Shown: positions 12,601 to 25,836 of the stretch, in pieces | Layout of the letters: each line of letters begins with the position of its first letter | Position numbering within the stretch: position 1 is the first letter of the stretch | NCBI RefSeq assembly: GCF_005239225.2 | Contig: NC_133289.1 | Coordinates: 6,331,501-6,395,500, forward strand | Length of the DNA: 64,000 bases | Source: Populus alba | Taxonomy: Eukaryota; Streptophyta; Magnoliopsida; Malpighiales; Salicaceae | Direction: 5' to 3' | Translations under genes and position numbers: made by a program | Notes under the pieces: model-generated | Seen by the model: the letters and a program-made list of their open reading frames with translations, nothing else | What the model was told of the DNA's origin: nothing | The model's database searches: none

Positions 12601-13353
12601 GAAGTGGTTTGACGCATCATTAGCATTAACTGTAGATAAGAAAAAACAAGATAGATTTCACGCGTCTTTACCAAAAATTAGATGTATACCACCACGTATG
12701 CTATTTTCTATCATAAAATATGCACCCAGTGCTTGCCAATTTAGACGAGGCTAGTTATAACTGCTAGGGCCAGTTCTGCTATATTGGCGACCTCTGCATC
12801 AACCCATGTATGAAGACGTCAACTTTGTGGCGTTAAGAGTGTCCTTTCAAACAGCTCTCTTTAAGCTTGGTCAAGCGTCAAGTGTATGGTAAGTGAATAC
12901 TCAAACAATTAAAATAACAATTCCAGAGACAGCATTCTTCAAAGATCCGATCACTTAACCTTAGCTTTTGGATAAAGTATTGATGTATCTCGATTTGTTT
13001 AGGTACCAGAAACAAAGGTTTTTCATGAAAAGTTAAACCAGTCTTCCTCCTATTTGCAATTTTCCAAGTGATATATGCTGAACCTCATTGTCAGGTTATT
13101 GTACGGATTCCACAGTGGGAGTGCACAAGGCAGAGTTAGTGAAGGCTAGTATCAAGAGGCATTTGATTGTATAACCAAGGTCATGACAGAACTCATATTC
13201 AGTGTCTTCAGAGCTTGCTTTGGGTAGGGGGTGAGGAGGGGAGGGGGTTGGCTTGGACATAGCAGCAAGAGAGAAACCCAAACTCACTTTATTTGCACCA
13301 AAAAGAATAGTAATTACAAATATATATACAGATTTACATAATTTAAGCTCAAC
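12601..13353. other. Intergenic region at the convergent 3' ends
   Basis: I see no further F-box similarity after about 12600 and no other gene. The part next to 13354 should hold the 3' UTR of the minus-strand RabGAP gene. Confidence 0.5.
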
Positions 13354-16300
13354 TCACATCTCAGTTAAGAGATTGCTGATTTTCCGAAGCTCTTTAAGTG
13401 CTGTCAAGGCTGTAACTTGTCCTTTGCCAACTATAACATTTTTTGAGAAATTCTCCAATGAACCTACCTGACCCCTATCTTGCTGGAAAACTGACTCAAT
13501 CACCTGCAACACAAATGATTAAGAAATGTTCAGTTTGAATACCATACAAAACATTATATACCATGTCAATTGAGGTTTGCTCGCTGATAATTCAAGGAAA
13601 TACTACAGCCTATGATTCCCCAGTAACTTGAAACCTATATCAATTATAGGTGAAGCAGAAACAAAGGAAGCAGAGAAAATATGATCCATCTCCCTAGCAG
13701 ACTACATACAAGGCTCATACTGAAATAAACCTATCCATATATGAAACCAAGATTCCACAATATATCGTACTTTTGTTTCATGTTTTAACAATTTCAGACT
13801 GAACTGTCTTAAAAGCACCATCTTTGAAAGTAGAAAGATCTGTTGACAGAAATCATGAGACAAACATTAATCAAGAGGTTACCTGAATATGTTCAAGCAT
13901 GGACTGCCCAAGGTTCCTCAATGTACCCATCACATTCTGGTCCACACTTTCTCCTTCGCTACTGGCATAAGAATTGCAAGACCCATTGACAGATGAAGAT
14001 CCTATTGAATTAATCTGATTCCTGGCATCATTGCTAGGTTTTGTAGTCTCAAGTGCGTCGCTTCCCTTTTCAGATGTCTCCTCACCAGCAGTATTCCGTC
14101 CGAACTTCCAAATCCATTGAAATTTACCTGAAAGAAGCTTCCTCTCCTTAGGACCTGCAACCTGTTTTCCAGTAGGCTCATTGTTGGTCCCAATATTTAA
14201 AGACGCATCTTCAGGGGGGTGGGAAACAGGTAGTGTTGAATCTTCCTGGAGAGCCTCAGGCTGATCATCATTTTCATCAACAGACATATTTGAGGCAACA
14301 CTACTTTTTTCCGACTCATTTTCATGGTCATTAACACCACTAAGAGAACCAGACGGGTCTGAGAACACGGATGAATTTTCCTCACTGCCAGCAATTCCAC
14401 TAAGACATCCCTCCACAGTTGAGCACGCTAAGTCATTGTTAACATTGTCCGGTCCCCCTTCCTCAACTTCTGCAGTACGATGGTCCTTCTCACCCGAAAC
14501 TTCATGGCAATCTGGTTTTCCAGGATCTTCATCATGCCCAAGTTCACGCGTTAAATCTTCTAACAAACTACGCCTAACAGATGACTTCTGATCCTTCTTC
14601 CCACTCGCCACGCTTACAGGAGTTGGAGCAGATTCTGTCCTAGATAGGGGCAATCTTACTTTTTCTGTCCACCATTTTTTCTGGGTTGGATTTAGTTTCC
14701 CTAAACTATCATGCTTGAGTTCTTCTGCCTTGTGCATTACTCTCCATTTCTCCTCCCAATAGCTGTCAGGCACTGCATTTAGAGGAGTTTTTGGGGAAAC
14801 AGAATCAGATGAAAGTGTATGAGTATGACCTCTCACAACCATTGATCTACTGTGGTTATAAATCCCATCAAATGGAGGAGACACAGAGGACATATTAGTA
14901 TCCAGTGCAAGTGTCTGTAAAGACTTCGCCTTATTTATCAGTTTTCTCAGATCTATATTCTCAGGAAAATTCAACAGTCTCTGGAGACAAGTAGTTGCAT
15001 GCTCAGTGGAAAGGAGGGGAGATCGCAGATGAAGAATCATAGAAACAGCCATAGCTGGGATCAATGCTCCCCGAGGTGATCTAAAGATACGAAAGCCAAA
15101 GTCTGCATCATCTTCAGCAACTTTGTCTAAGATGATATTATTATCTGCCGCAAATATTGAATCCCATATTAACAAGAGGTTTTCAAGTGAAAATTCTCGA
15201 CCAAATAAAACCCGTAACCAGCGAAGTGCGAAATACTGAGGTTCAACGCCCAGCTCAACAAGGTGCTCGTGTAAAGATGAATCAACAACAGAAAGCAAAT
15301 GGTACAATGCAGCAGAAGCTTCAATGACAGGGGGTAAGCCAGAATGGGACCCACATGCAGGGGAGTGAGAGTAGAAGTCCACAATGGCAACTGAACCATG
15401 AGACCCACTCATCAATGCATCAAACATACAGTAAGCATCATGCTCCATGAATTTCTCTGACATGACAATACCCAATTCACCTTCAGCTCCGTAAGCATCA
15501 GTTAGTAACACAGTCATTTGTATCTCAGGATCAAGCTCGTTGAGAGACTTGACTTTGATGGTATTACCATGGGAGCCAATTTCATCCTCCATGGAATCTA
15601 AAAAAATTTTAAAATCAAAATTGCATGTAAGATCATTTTCCTGAAACGCTAAACCATCAAATTTGTCTGTAAAATGGTCTTCATACTGCTTGCGCACTTC
15701 AGAGAGACACTCCACATCAATGTGAAGAACATATAGAAAAGGAGCCAGAAGTTCGTGCATTCCTGTAAAGGAAAACCAGAAAGACAAAGGAAATATCAAT
15801 TTCCCTGTAAAAAGATACTTTAACACATTGGCATGAACGGATGTAGGAAGAAAACGAAAAAATTAATGATTGAAATGCTTGTCTGAGTCAAGTTAACAAT
15901 ATATGATTAACAGCTTAATTAATGATTGAACATTGGTGTAACACAGAAAAATACCAAAACAGGCGAAAGGATTGTGAATTTCTTTCAGATGAACAATTCA
16001 ATTTACCTTGTCTATAACCATACTCTGGATGTCTAAGGCACCACAACAACAAGATTCGCCTTAACATTCCTTGGCAGCCAGGAGTCTGGAAATAGCTACC
16101 ATGTTCTGGATACAATCGTGATAGATCCTGGTCAAGTGTTTTTTCCAGTTCAGCATTCCGAAAGAAGCGACCCCAGGTGCTATCTGCATGCAGCATTCAT
16201 GCATCATCATTAAAACCATGTACTGACAACATTTTCTTCTGACATACCGTAGTAACATTAAATTTATTTGAAAGACATGTCTATGTCAAAACAGATAAGA

Positions 16301-17367
16301 TCAGCAATTAGCAAAAACACATAATGCCCTATTACAAGCAACAGTCTTTACTTCCATACATCAACATTTTCAGGAAATGCAAAACTAGAAGCAAAGCCTA
16401 AGCTCCAGCAACAGCAATCTAAAACATGATGGCTTTACATAAAAAGGTAGTCATGCCCAAAGTCAAACAAGGATAAGGAAAAACAAAAACAAAAACCGTA
16501 CCACTAGGAGAAGTGAAAGAAGGAACATGAGGCCATCAATGGAGGCACTTTACAACCAATTTTCTGAGCAGATATACCATAGATGCATTAACCATAGCTA
16601 ATATATTTTAATGAGTGCAAAGATGAGAAAAAAAGCAGCAACCTGGATTTTGTGACAGTGGATTGTCTATTACAGGATCAGGTGAACTACTTCCTTCCTT
16701 TGACATATGTGGATCAACTAAGAGCCTCCTTCTCAAACCGGCATACCTGGCAAAGACAAACATTTTGATTTCCATCAACACGACAAACAAACCAGCAATG
16801 CATACAAAAGCAGACTTTCAACCTTGACATCCAACTGGAAACTCCCTCCTAATTGATTGGCTTTTGATAAACCAAAAACAAGTGAAAAATATAAAAAACA
16901 ACTGATCACAACCAAAACCACTACTACTTGGGTGCATTCGTCAAACCCTGGAAAACAACGGAGGATTATATAATAACTTTCAAGGATAATCAACTAATTA
17001 TCTTCAAAATGGAAACATAACAAAAAAAAAAAAAGGTGCCATCTTTAAATTCTAATTTAAACTAAATTTAAAATGATAAAAAAAAAAAATACAAAACCCC
17101 TTCTGCTTTCATTAGCCAATATTCCACTAATTTATAAAAGGCCAAAACACGACCAAAAAAATCCACTCTTTTTTCCAACAGAAAAAGGCCAAGACTTTAC
17201 CTTCTTCTAGAATTAGCAGTAACTCTACGAAGATCATCAACACTAGAAGAAGAAGGACAAGGCAAAATCCCAAGATCTATCCTCCATTGAACCCCTCTTA
17301 AATTCTCAAAACGACTCCGATTCCCCTCTCCGGCTGGCATTTCCTGCTCAATTGAAGCTGACCCCAT
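13354..17367 (-). CDS. TBC-domain Rab GTPase-activating protein (TBC1D5-like)
   Basis: Predicted 825-aa RabGAP that speeds GTP hydrolysis on Rab GTPases in membrane traffic. Exons in transcript order: 17367-17201, 16746-16643, 16183-16007, 15762-13883, 13503-13354; all GT-AG and in frame to TGA. The TBC domain covers roughly residues 25-340. Both catalytic fingers are present: L-D-Q-D-L-S-R with Asp110 and Arg113 (IxxDxxR motif), and YRQG with Gln149 (YxQ motif), so the enzyme should be active. The rest is a long polar, Ser/Glu/Asp-rich region and a C-terminal segment containing VTALTALKELRKISNLL. Exon 4 alone encodes 626 residues. It begins MGSASIEQEMPAGEG at the first ATG. The Arabidopsis relatives I would compare are At4g29950 and At2g19240 (from memory). 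The target Rab cannot be told from sequence. Confidence 0.95.
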
Positions 17368-17674
17368 GATTTTTTTTATCAAATTTTAAGAGCACCCAGT
17401 TCTTCAAATCAACTCTAAACACAAAATCCAGCGAAACCCATTGAAAAAAAAAGGTCACGAAATTCGTATGGTTTATGAAAATTTAAGAGAGACACAGAAG
17501 ACAGGTTATAATTATATAAAGATGGAAACTTTGAGCAGAAATAGAAAGAAAAAGAGATGAATTGGGAATTGGGAGGTAGATAGTTTTGGGGTTCGGAACG
17601 AGAAGGAAAGAGAGAGTTGTAAGGAATTTACTTCCAAAAAACATGGGTATAGACATGCGTCAAATGAAGATGAT

Positions 17675-17688
17675 GGGGGGGGGGGGGG
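17675..17688. repeat. G14 homopolymer upstream of the RabGAP gene
   Basis: Fourteen uninterrupted G on the plus strand lie about 310 bp upstream of the RabGAP start codon, in otherwise AT-rich DNA. Such a run is also a place where sequencing or assembly length errors are common. Confidence 0.9.
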
Positions 17689-18477
17689 TAAATAACGAAG
17701 ATAGATAGAGAGAGTGAGAGACAGAGTCGTAATAGTTAAATAAAATAAATTTATTACTAGTTGTAATTTATTTATTATTATTTAAAAAAACTTAAAAGAA
17801 AAAAAGTGGAAAGGGAAATTATAGCTAGTTGTTATTTTTTGTTTTTCTTAAAAAGAAAAGCAATACTATTCTTTCCCAATATATTCCTGTTTATTTTTTT
17901 TGTTTTTTTAAAAATTATAAAATTGGGAATGCTTAATATAAATTGATGAGTGATACCGAGCACTAAGAAATTCCTTAAAAATACACAGGAATTATTAGAT
18001 TAGTGAAAGTCATTATTGAATTTTATATTAAAATCAAAATCCAAAATTAGCTTTTTTATCCATTTTGAATTTTATATAAAAAAGGCAACGTCAAGGAGTG
18101 ATAATAAACATTGAGAGGAGAAATTTAAAAATGTAGAATGAGAGTGCGTGCCGCCCAACTATTATAAATAGTTTCCCTATCAAAACATTCAAAGATGGAA
18201 ACCCACTTGCTATGACCTACCAAATTCATGAACAATTGCACAATTGCTTTCCATTATATTTTCATTATCAAAAACACATAAAAATATATTAATTTTCATA
18301 CTTCATCTCTCTTTTCCAACGTCATTAGAGTCAAAGCTTCAGCTCTTCAAGCCCGTTTTAGCTACTATTATGCCTGAAATGTTTCTCAGCCCTTTTAATA
18401 TGATGATCTCTTGAAGTTTTAGTTTATATATATATATAGCTTTGATATCTCAAAACTCAAAAGAAAAACACATAAAA

Positions 18478-18953
18478 AGGTTGGCTAAGAAGCGAAGCTC
18501 TTCCTGGAATTGCATCACTGCAGGCATTTTTGGATTCATCTTCATTATTGTTGGTTACTTTAGCTAGGGCTTGCGTGTCCATGGAGACCATCCTATCCTT
18601 GTCTCTCTCTTTAAATTTTCCATCTTTTTGTATGTTAGCCTGCTGTTATATCCACATCCACCCCACCACCTTGCTCTTCCCAATATTGTCCTGTTTTTTG
18701 TTTTCTACCCTCTTTTTCATCGCATCAGAACCTTTTCTTGTTTCTACCTTAGATGCACTGTGTCAACCTTTTCCCCTTCTCTTCCATTCTGTCTACATTT
18801 TTCCTGGTAAAGAAAATATTCTTGTATGGTTCTTTATGCTGTCTAAATCTTCGTTTCTTTGTTTATTCATTTTGCATCTATAGACAAAATATATTATTGT
18901 GTAAATAGTTATTTTAATTTAATTAGTGGAATGACTTCGCTTCTAAGCAACCT
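18478..18953 (+). other. Long-loop foldback; candidate non-coding RNA hairpin
   Basis: Arm 18478-18504 and arm 18928-18953 are reverse complements at about 22 of 27 positions, including an uninterrupted 10-bp core AGAAGCGAAG and an outer 6-bp AGGTTG/CAACCT. The loop is about 420 nt, long for a plant microRNA precursor but not impossible. A TATA-like element lies about 40-50 bp upstream of the first arm. The arms match no miRNA family I can name. The loop contains an open frame (18530-18883) of low complexity with no recognisable domain. Confidence 0.35.
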
Positions 18954-20121
18954 GAGATTACTTCTTCCTCTCACCTTTACAGTAGTGTCAGGGATTGATA
19001 ATGAAAACGATTGATTCTAGGAGATAAATCGGATGGTTAAAAGCTTTGTGTCCTTATTGATTTTGTATATTGGAAGTAGTGTATCTTGAAGGATTTTTTA
19101 AATACATTATATCAATATGAAAAACGTATTTTTACATGAATAAACATTAGTGGGATGTTCATAGTCAAATCCCAGAATTAGGGTAGCAGAAAATGTTAAC
19201 ATAGCTAGAACAGACAGCCGAAGGGAGCCAGGGAAGGGAGATTGGATTATTAAATATATTTGGACACCTGATTAATCTCTTCGGGGACGAGGATAGAGAG
19301 ATAATATATAATTGCAAGCAACTTTCTTTTTTTCTTTTTGACCATGCACAATCATATCTTTCTTGAAGATTTTGTTGATGGGTACTGTAGTTAATTATTA
19401 GGTCCCCCTTGGTGACCAGATCATCAGTTGGAAGCAGAAAACGTCAAGAATGTGCATGCCTCGCTAGAAAATGTCTTCTCCCATGGTAACACAGAGAATA
19501 TGTAACAGGAACTCAAGTACTGGATCTGAGGCTTGAGCCTTCTAGGAGGAAGACTTGCCTTGAGATGTCAGGCTAAGATATTTTTCTGCAGATCAAGAGT
19601 AAATTAAACACAATTAATTGGAGATTACTTTCGAATGTCTTGTTAGTGAGATGTTTGTTCATCTTAACCTATATACTACGCACCATAAATTAAGACTAAT
19701 CAAATATTGTTTTAGGGAAGAGTTCAAGAACTAGAATGAAAAGGTGGAGTGCTGCTCTACCTAATGCAAACAAAGCAAGACAAAACTCCACACTCATATA
19801 TACTCCATGAATGATTTTTCATGAAAAGGGTTTTCTATTCTCGTATTTTTGTTGCCTCTTGGTTGGATTTTTGAGTTGATGCCTCATTATTTGAAGGAAA
19901 AAAAAGAAAGAAATCGTCCCTTGTGCTTATTCAGTCGTCTATCATACTTGAGGAGAGATTTGCTCCATTAAACTAAATGATTATCTCAACATGCATACAA
20001 AGAGAACAATTCTTTAATTTTAGTCTTGAATCAGCCATGAAATAAATAAATAAATTCCAAATGGTGGTCAACCAACAAGAAGTTGAAGGATATGTTAATT
20101 TGCTGTGTGCAATAATAATTG

Positions 20122-20161
20122 CTCCTCTCTCTCTCCCTCTCTCCCTCTCTCTCTCTCTCTC
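20122..20161. repeat. CT-rich microsatellite
   Basis: Interrupted (CT)n with CCCT interruptions, read directly from the sequence. Confidence 0.9.
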
Positions 20162-23100
20162 AATTATTGGTTATTGTTGCCTTTAATATGATGATGGATG
20201 ATATGATATTGTAGTAATGCCCTTGTCATGTTTCATATAAAATATCGATGGAGGGCATATATTGTGTTAGATTAGGGTTTGTTTGGGGAATTAATTCTTC
20301 CCATGCATGCTTAAGGCTTAATTAGAACCTGTCTCGTGTAGATGTTTGTGTGAGGTTCCAAAGGAGACATTATAACGGACCCCAGGCACAGGAAAGTAAA
20401 AGAAACAAATACGAAATGCTTCATCAAGAGATTCTTTACACCACTCTGTGTTCTTATCACTAACAAAAAGTTCCTAGCAAGTTAATTACGTGATGTATGA
20501 ACAGATTATCCTTAAATGACATTAACTTTAAAGTTAAAAAAAAAAAAAATTTTATTGTGCTTTTCTCTTTAGTTAAGAATTTGATGGGTTTACTAGAATT
20601 ATTTTATTATTTTATTGATTTATTATTTTATTTTATTTTTAAATATTAGACTAGTTAAAATTGAATTTTATTATTTATTTTGATTTATTATTTATGAGTT
20701 TATTTAGATCTTATAACTTGAGTCGTAAGTTTCATAAGCTAATTTAAGTTACTTGTTAGGTCTTTTTTTATTTTTTTATATTGTATTTTTTAATATTGAA
20801 TCAATTGGGAATTAGGTTTTATAATTTTTTTTATTTACTTTTTATAATATTATTATATTCTCATAACTTAGGTCGTGGATTTTTTTTTTCCGGTTTAATT
20901 GTGTTTTTAGACTATTTTAGGGGCGCTTTGATTTGATTATTGTTTTATTGTCATTACAAGAATGTTTATTAGGTGTTTTTATATCAAAATAAATTTTTAA
21001 ATATATAAACTTTAACTTGATTTTCCAACCACCTTCCCTCAAAAACCAAGAAAGCAAACAACATGTCACTTAATTTTTAAAAAAATAAAAAAAGATGAAT
21101 GATATTTCATCTGTCCTTTTAACTACATAAAAAAATACCAATCACACATGACTTTTTTATTAATGGGTTAAATACACTAAGCCAACCACCCCAAGTGCTT
21201 ACTTGAGCTTTTTTTTTTTTTTTTTTTTTACTTCTTTTTAAATTAAGTTCAAATTAATTACAATATATTGATTAAATATAAACGTAGGATATCTAACCTA
21301 ATAGGTGTCCAATTTTAATTCAAATTAATTAAAATTATAAATTTAGCCTTCTATAGACTAGTAGAAAATGCATGTAACTTGATAGGCAAGCAAGCAAATT
21401 ATCATCCTTGTCATTGATGTCATCTTCATATATAGCCTTCATCTCATGATCCTCTCAGATCTCAATCAACCTCACCAAACATTGAAGGGACTACACGCCC
21501 TAATCAAGATGTCATCCGACTAAGCTTTCATTTTAATTAATTTTGAGGAGCTGCCTAATTAGCTGGTCAAACATGGATTCATTTCTTCAAACCTCATTAA
21601 TTATAGCTACACCTTTATTGATCAGTTGTCACCACAAGTTAGAAAACGACAGCAATAAATTACCAAATTTTTAATTAATTCCTTGCATGTTCTGCAATAA
21701 ATATACATACTATTTTATTTTATTTTACATAATATTTATTGATCTGTTCACAGGTTGCAAATTTTCTTATTTGATATAGTTGAACTGATCAAGACGTGTC
21801 TGTTAATTTTAGGCCGCCGCCAGCCGTTTCTGTTTGTGGAAATTTCTTTATATATATAATAAAAAAAATCCGAGGGGAGGGGAAGAAGAAAGGAATGTGC
21901 ATGAGAAATTAACAGGATCAATCAAGGGAATGCATATTTTAGTATTTAAGTACGAAGCAAATATTGTTTTCAATGATAGTTCAGTTTAATTTTACGTACG
22001 ATAATTATTATTTTTCTTAATTTTCAACAAGTTATTTATATGTAAGCAAATATATTTACGATAAATATCCTTTTGAAACATTACTTAAATTTTCAACTAT
22101 GAAGGATACTCAGATAACGCGTACGTGGGTAGTAATCAATATTTCTATGATCCATAGGTCAAGGGATATTTGCGAGCACAATCTAACCAGGTTTTAAAAA
22201 AAAAAAATTAAAAAAGTTTTGCTTTAAATTATTTTGTTGTGGAAAATAAATTTTAAAAAAAAATAAAAATAAATATAATTTTAATTTATTTTCAAACAAA
22301 AAAAACATTTTAAAACACAATCTTTATCATTATACTAAGCACCCTCGATCCAATATCCAATATGTCCCCCTTTTTCTTCAACCATTTCGAAGTTTTTTCA
22401 AGATGTTTTCTTTACTTTCACTTGGTGAGATCTTATCATGAACTTTTGGAAAAGCAGATGCAATTCTTACAAGCCTTCTCAACCTTGTCCAAATCAACAC
22501 GTTTTGGGTTTAAGAATGATATAATTAAAGCTACCTCGGCAACAAAAGAGTTTGATCAGACTTAAAGAAAAGTAGAGATCATGCTGTGTTGGATAATCAT
22601 AACTCTGCTGTCTTCAATGCAAAATGTACAAATTCATTATGAACTCGATCGTCATTAATTAATTTGATTAGCAATGTTTAGGTCAGCCTATCAAGAAACA
22701 AACATGGGTCACCCTGCATCAATCATGCACCTGTGGTGCTTCCCAGAACTAGGAAAAATGATGCCATGACAAGACACCTGAGAGGAGCGTGGTAATTTAT
22801 GATATTCCACTCATTTTAGCTGCTGTTGCGAGTTATTTCCAGCTTTGGACATTGCCAATTATTCTTCATTTCTTTGTTAAAAAAAAAAAAAAATGAAAGG
22901 TTAAATGTCATAACTTGTAGCGTGTAGAGTTTTTTTTTTTTTTTTTTTTTTTTTTACGTTTGCAATATCATGATTCACAAGCTGCCTCCATTGTTTATTT
23001 TAAAGGAAACAATGGGTTTGGTTTTTGGGGGTTTGCTCATCAGCTGTATCTAAAATTTCCAATTAGACGCCACTGTTAGGGTTCATTTTCTATGTGTACT

Positions 23101-24407
23101 TGAAATAACTGCAAGGCAGTCATATATGTACACTACCGGCAATTGATTTCAGACCAAGAATTCCGAGGCTGATGAAGGCCCACACACCGACAGCGGTCAG
23201 CTACGCTGCAGCTCTGTCACTTCTGGGTTATATCGGCCACTCAAGCATGCGAGTCATGTACACAACCCTCTAGGATATGGTTCTCGGTCGATTCCTGCCC
23301 ACCATACATACCATTGCTGGATGACCAGCTAGCACTGCTGATCTAGAGATGTTGGCTGTTTAGGATCTGGTCTTTTTTTTTTTTTTGTCATATTTTGTGA
23401 TCTGTAAATGAAATCGCACGACATAGTGGCCACTGGCCATTGATTCAAGACCATAATTTTTTTGAGGTGAAGGGATCACCTTGGTCCATGGACGACCACT
23501 CTTCAGCAACTCTAGATCTTCATTCACCTGAAATGATTCAGTACCCTGATCAGAACTCTGGAGAGACAAACGGAGAAGGAGAGAGCCATGGCAAACTTGG
23601 CCACATTACAGTCACAGTGGAAGGCTAGTGTTATCTGTCAGGGGAGAACGTTTTCCGTGGGAAAATTGATTGCTGGTTTTTTAGTACTTGGTCATCGCAT
23701 GGTCAAATCCTTAACTCTAAAGAACTTGAGTTTAAAAAGACTATATTCTAAGATGAGGCTAGAACAGCCTTCATCTTTGATCAATTTAATTTCTATCATG
23801 ATGATACAATTTTCTTACCTCGTCAACTAGAAACTACGAACTGTCTAATTAGATCATCAATCCAAATGATGAGATGGAAAAGAAAAAATGAATTCAATCA
23901 ATCTCATCTCCTTCGTGAAGAGAAGGGGAAGGAAATATTTGAATTCCAAGCAAGACTTTCAAGACAAGTCCCCAACATCTGAGACCTATTAAGAACAAAA
24001 TCCTTGCAGCAATTTATTGACTTTACGATCAATCAAGAAAAATCTATACGTGCTGAACTTCTTTTCCTAATATCCTTATCCACTGATTTTTGTACGCAAC
24101 AATTTTCTTCATCATCCTATCACGCCAACTACACATTCAGCAACTCTCTGCCAAATAGAACAACTCGTCGCCATCAAACGCCAAACCTACATTTTCCGGC
24201 AGTTTGGTTGTCACTTTCCAAGGGTTTAACATTTCAACAAGCATTAGCTCATGTGAGATGCCCCCAACCTTCCTTCCTCAGGAATAAAATAACATCAACT
24301 CGATGAGCACAAGTCAGATTAAACACTGATTCGAGAAGCAAGATAACTTAGCTGCAGCCTGTTTTGTTTTTGCCTTTGCTTAAGCTTCAAAACATTCACC
24401 TTTCATC

Positions 24408-25278
24408 GGTTTAATGGCATTTTTTACCCTTAACTATTGGGTTTATGGCAAACTGAGGCATGTACTATCAATTTGATTAATTTTGTCCTTAAACTAACAT
24501 AATTTAAACAAATATTGTCTCTCTGTTTGATTTAACTGGTGTCAGTGACCAAAAACCCTTTTTAAAAAGGATTGATTTTTTGGCATTTTGAGCTGAAGAT
24601 TTTCATAAATGTTAAAAAAAAATAATAATAATCTAATTTCAAACATTTTGTAGGTTAAGAAGAATTTTCTAATTTTCTTAACATTAAATATTAACAAAAT
24701 TGCAAAAAAAAAAAAGAAGAAGAAGAAGATAACTTGGAACATCCATAATTTTGTTGGGGACTCTAAAAAAATCATATAATTTTTTTTTAGTATGATTCTC
24801 AAAATATTTACATGGTTGAATACATTACCTAACCAATCTAACCAAGCTTAAAATAAGCAAACTTTGAGGACCACATACACAAAAATTTTAAAAACCATAC
24901 TAAAATTACCAATATAAATTAATAAAACCTCCTTAGGGCTCCCAAAAAAAATTGAGATAATTCCCGCATAATTTCTATTTTCACAATTTATTGAAATTTT
25001 ATTGTTTAGGAAATAAATAAATAAATACTTTCTGACTTCAAAATTTTTTGAATTTATTAGTTATAGTGGATTGAACTTTTATGAGCACATAATAAAAATT
25101 TCAGCTCGAAATACCAAAAAATGAACTCCTTTTAAAGCAGGTTTTAGTTAATGATAACAGTTAAATCAAACAAGCGAATAATGTGATAGATTTAAGGACA
25201 AAATTGATCAAATTGATAATATAGACCTTAGTTTGCCACAATATCAATAGTTCAGGGACAAAAAAATGCCATTAAACC
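24408..25278. mobile_element. Non-autonomous TIR element with about 185-bp inverted repeats (MULE-like)
   Basis: The left end (24408 to about 24600) and the right end (about 25095 to 25278) are inverted copies: both begin GGTTTAATGGCATTTTT and continue through TGGCAAACT, ATCAATTTGAT, TTTTGTCCTTAAA, GTTTGATTTAACT and TTTTTTGGxATTTxGAGCTGAA. The element is 871 bp with no transposase. Flanking 24399-24407 (CCTTTCATC) and 25279-25288 (CCTTCTCATC) look like a 9-10 bp target-site duplication with one indel. Long TIRs plus 9-10 bp duplications fit a Mutator-like non-autonomous element; the superfamily is inference. Confidence 0.75.
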
Positions 25279-25836
25279 CCTTCTCATCACCATAAGCCAC
25301 ATTGACCGCATTGAGGCTGGATCAAGCAATCAATTCTATCAATGAAAGTCAGAAAACGTCAAATGCATAAAATTAGCTTACACGAGGTTCTTCATCTGCT
25401 AAGGAAGCTATGCAGTTGCATGTCACATTGTCGTTGTCATCCTTCAAATCCAATTCAACCTACAAAATTGAACAGATCCACACCAATGGAAAAACAGACT
25501 TTACAGAAAACGAAGCTATGTATCTAAATAAACCTATGACATTCCTTGCAATGATTGAGTGAAATAAAATTTCTTGCATTGATGGAGTGAAATAAAATTC
25601 TAGCATTTTGAGGCGAACTACTTTAAAAGACATGAAATGAGTCACAACTTTATCATGGCAGCAAATTTGAGTTCCTCAGTATCCTCCCTAAAGCTACAAA
25701 GTTTTATATCCACATTAAGTCATTAGCAGCTCAATCGATGGACTTATAATTTGAGCTTGAATAAAAATGCAGTGTAACTCAGAATTGATTCCTACGTTAA
25801 ACATACCTTTCAAAGGACCGAGTTAAATGACTGAAA
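25279..25836. other. Spacer between the TIR element and the PPR gene
   Basis: No gene recognised. The part next to 25837 should include the 3' UTR of the minus-strand PPR gene. A short diverged tandem duplication (CATTGAxxGAGTGAAATAAAATT) occurs near 25545-25600. Confidence 0.5.

Larger units (their letters stand above)
17689..24407. other. Long intergenic region without an intact gene
   Basis: AT-rich, with poly-T runs near 21210-21229 and 22930-22957, a CT microsatellite near 20122-20161, and the foldback at 18478-18953. A TATA-like run TTATATATATATATAG at 18424-18439 precedes the foldback. Around 23130-23340 and 23440-23640 the DNA is less AT-rich; one frame reads TPTAVSYAAALSLLGYIGHS before stops. 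I do not recognise it and do not call a gene. Segment 20590-20960 resembles the diverged T-rich repeat seen at 56.5-57 kb. Confidence 0.5.

Noticed and set aside
18530..18883. 117-aa open frame rich in Leu, Phe and Ser
   Set aside because: Composition follows from CT-rich DNA and it lies in the loop of the foldback; no domain seen.
24004..24306. 100-aa open frame
   Set aside because: No family resemblance, no promoter or splice support.
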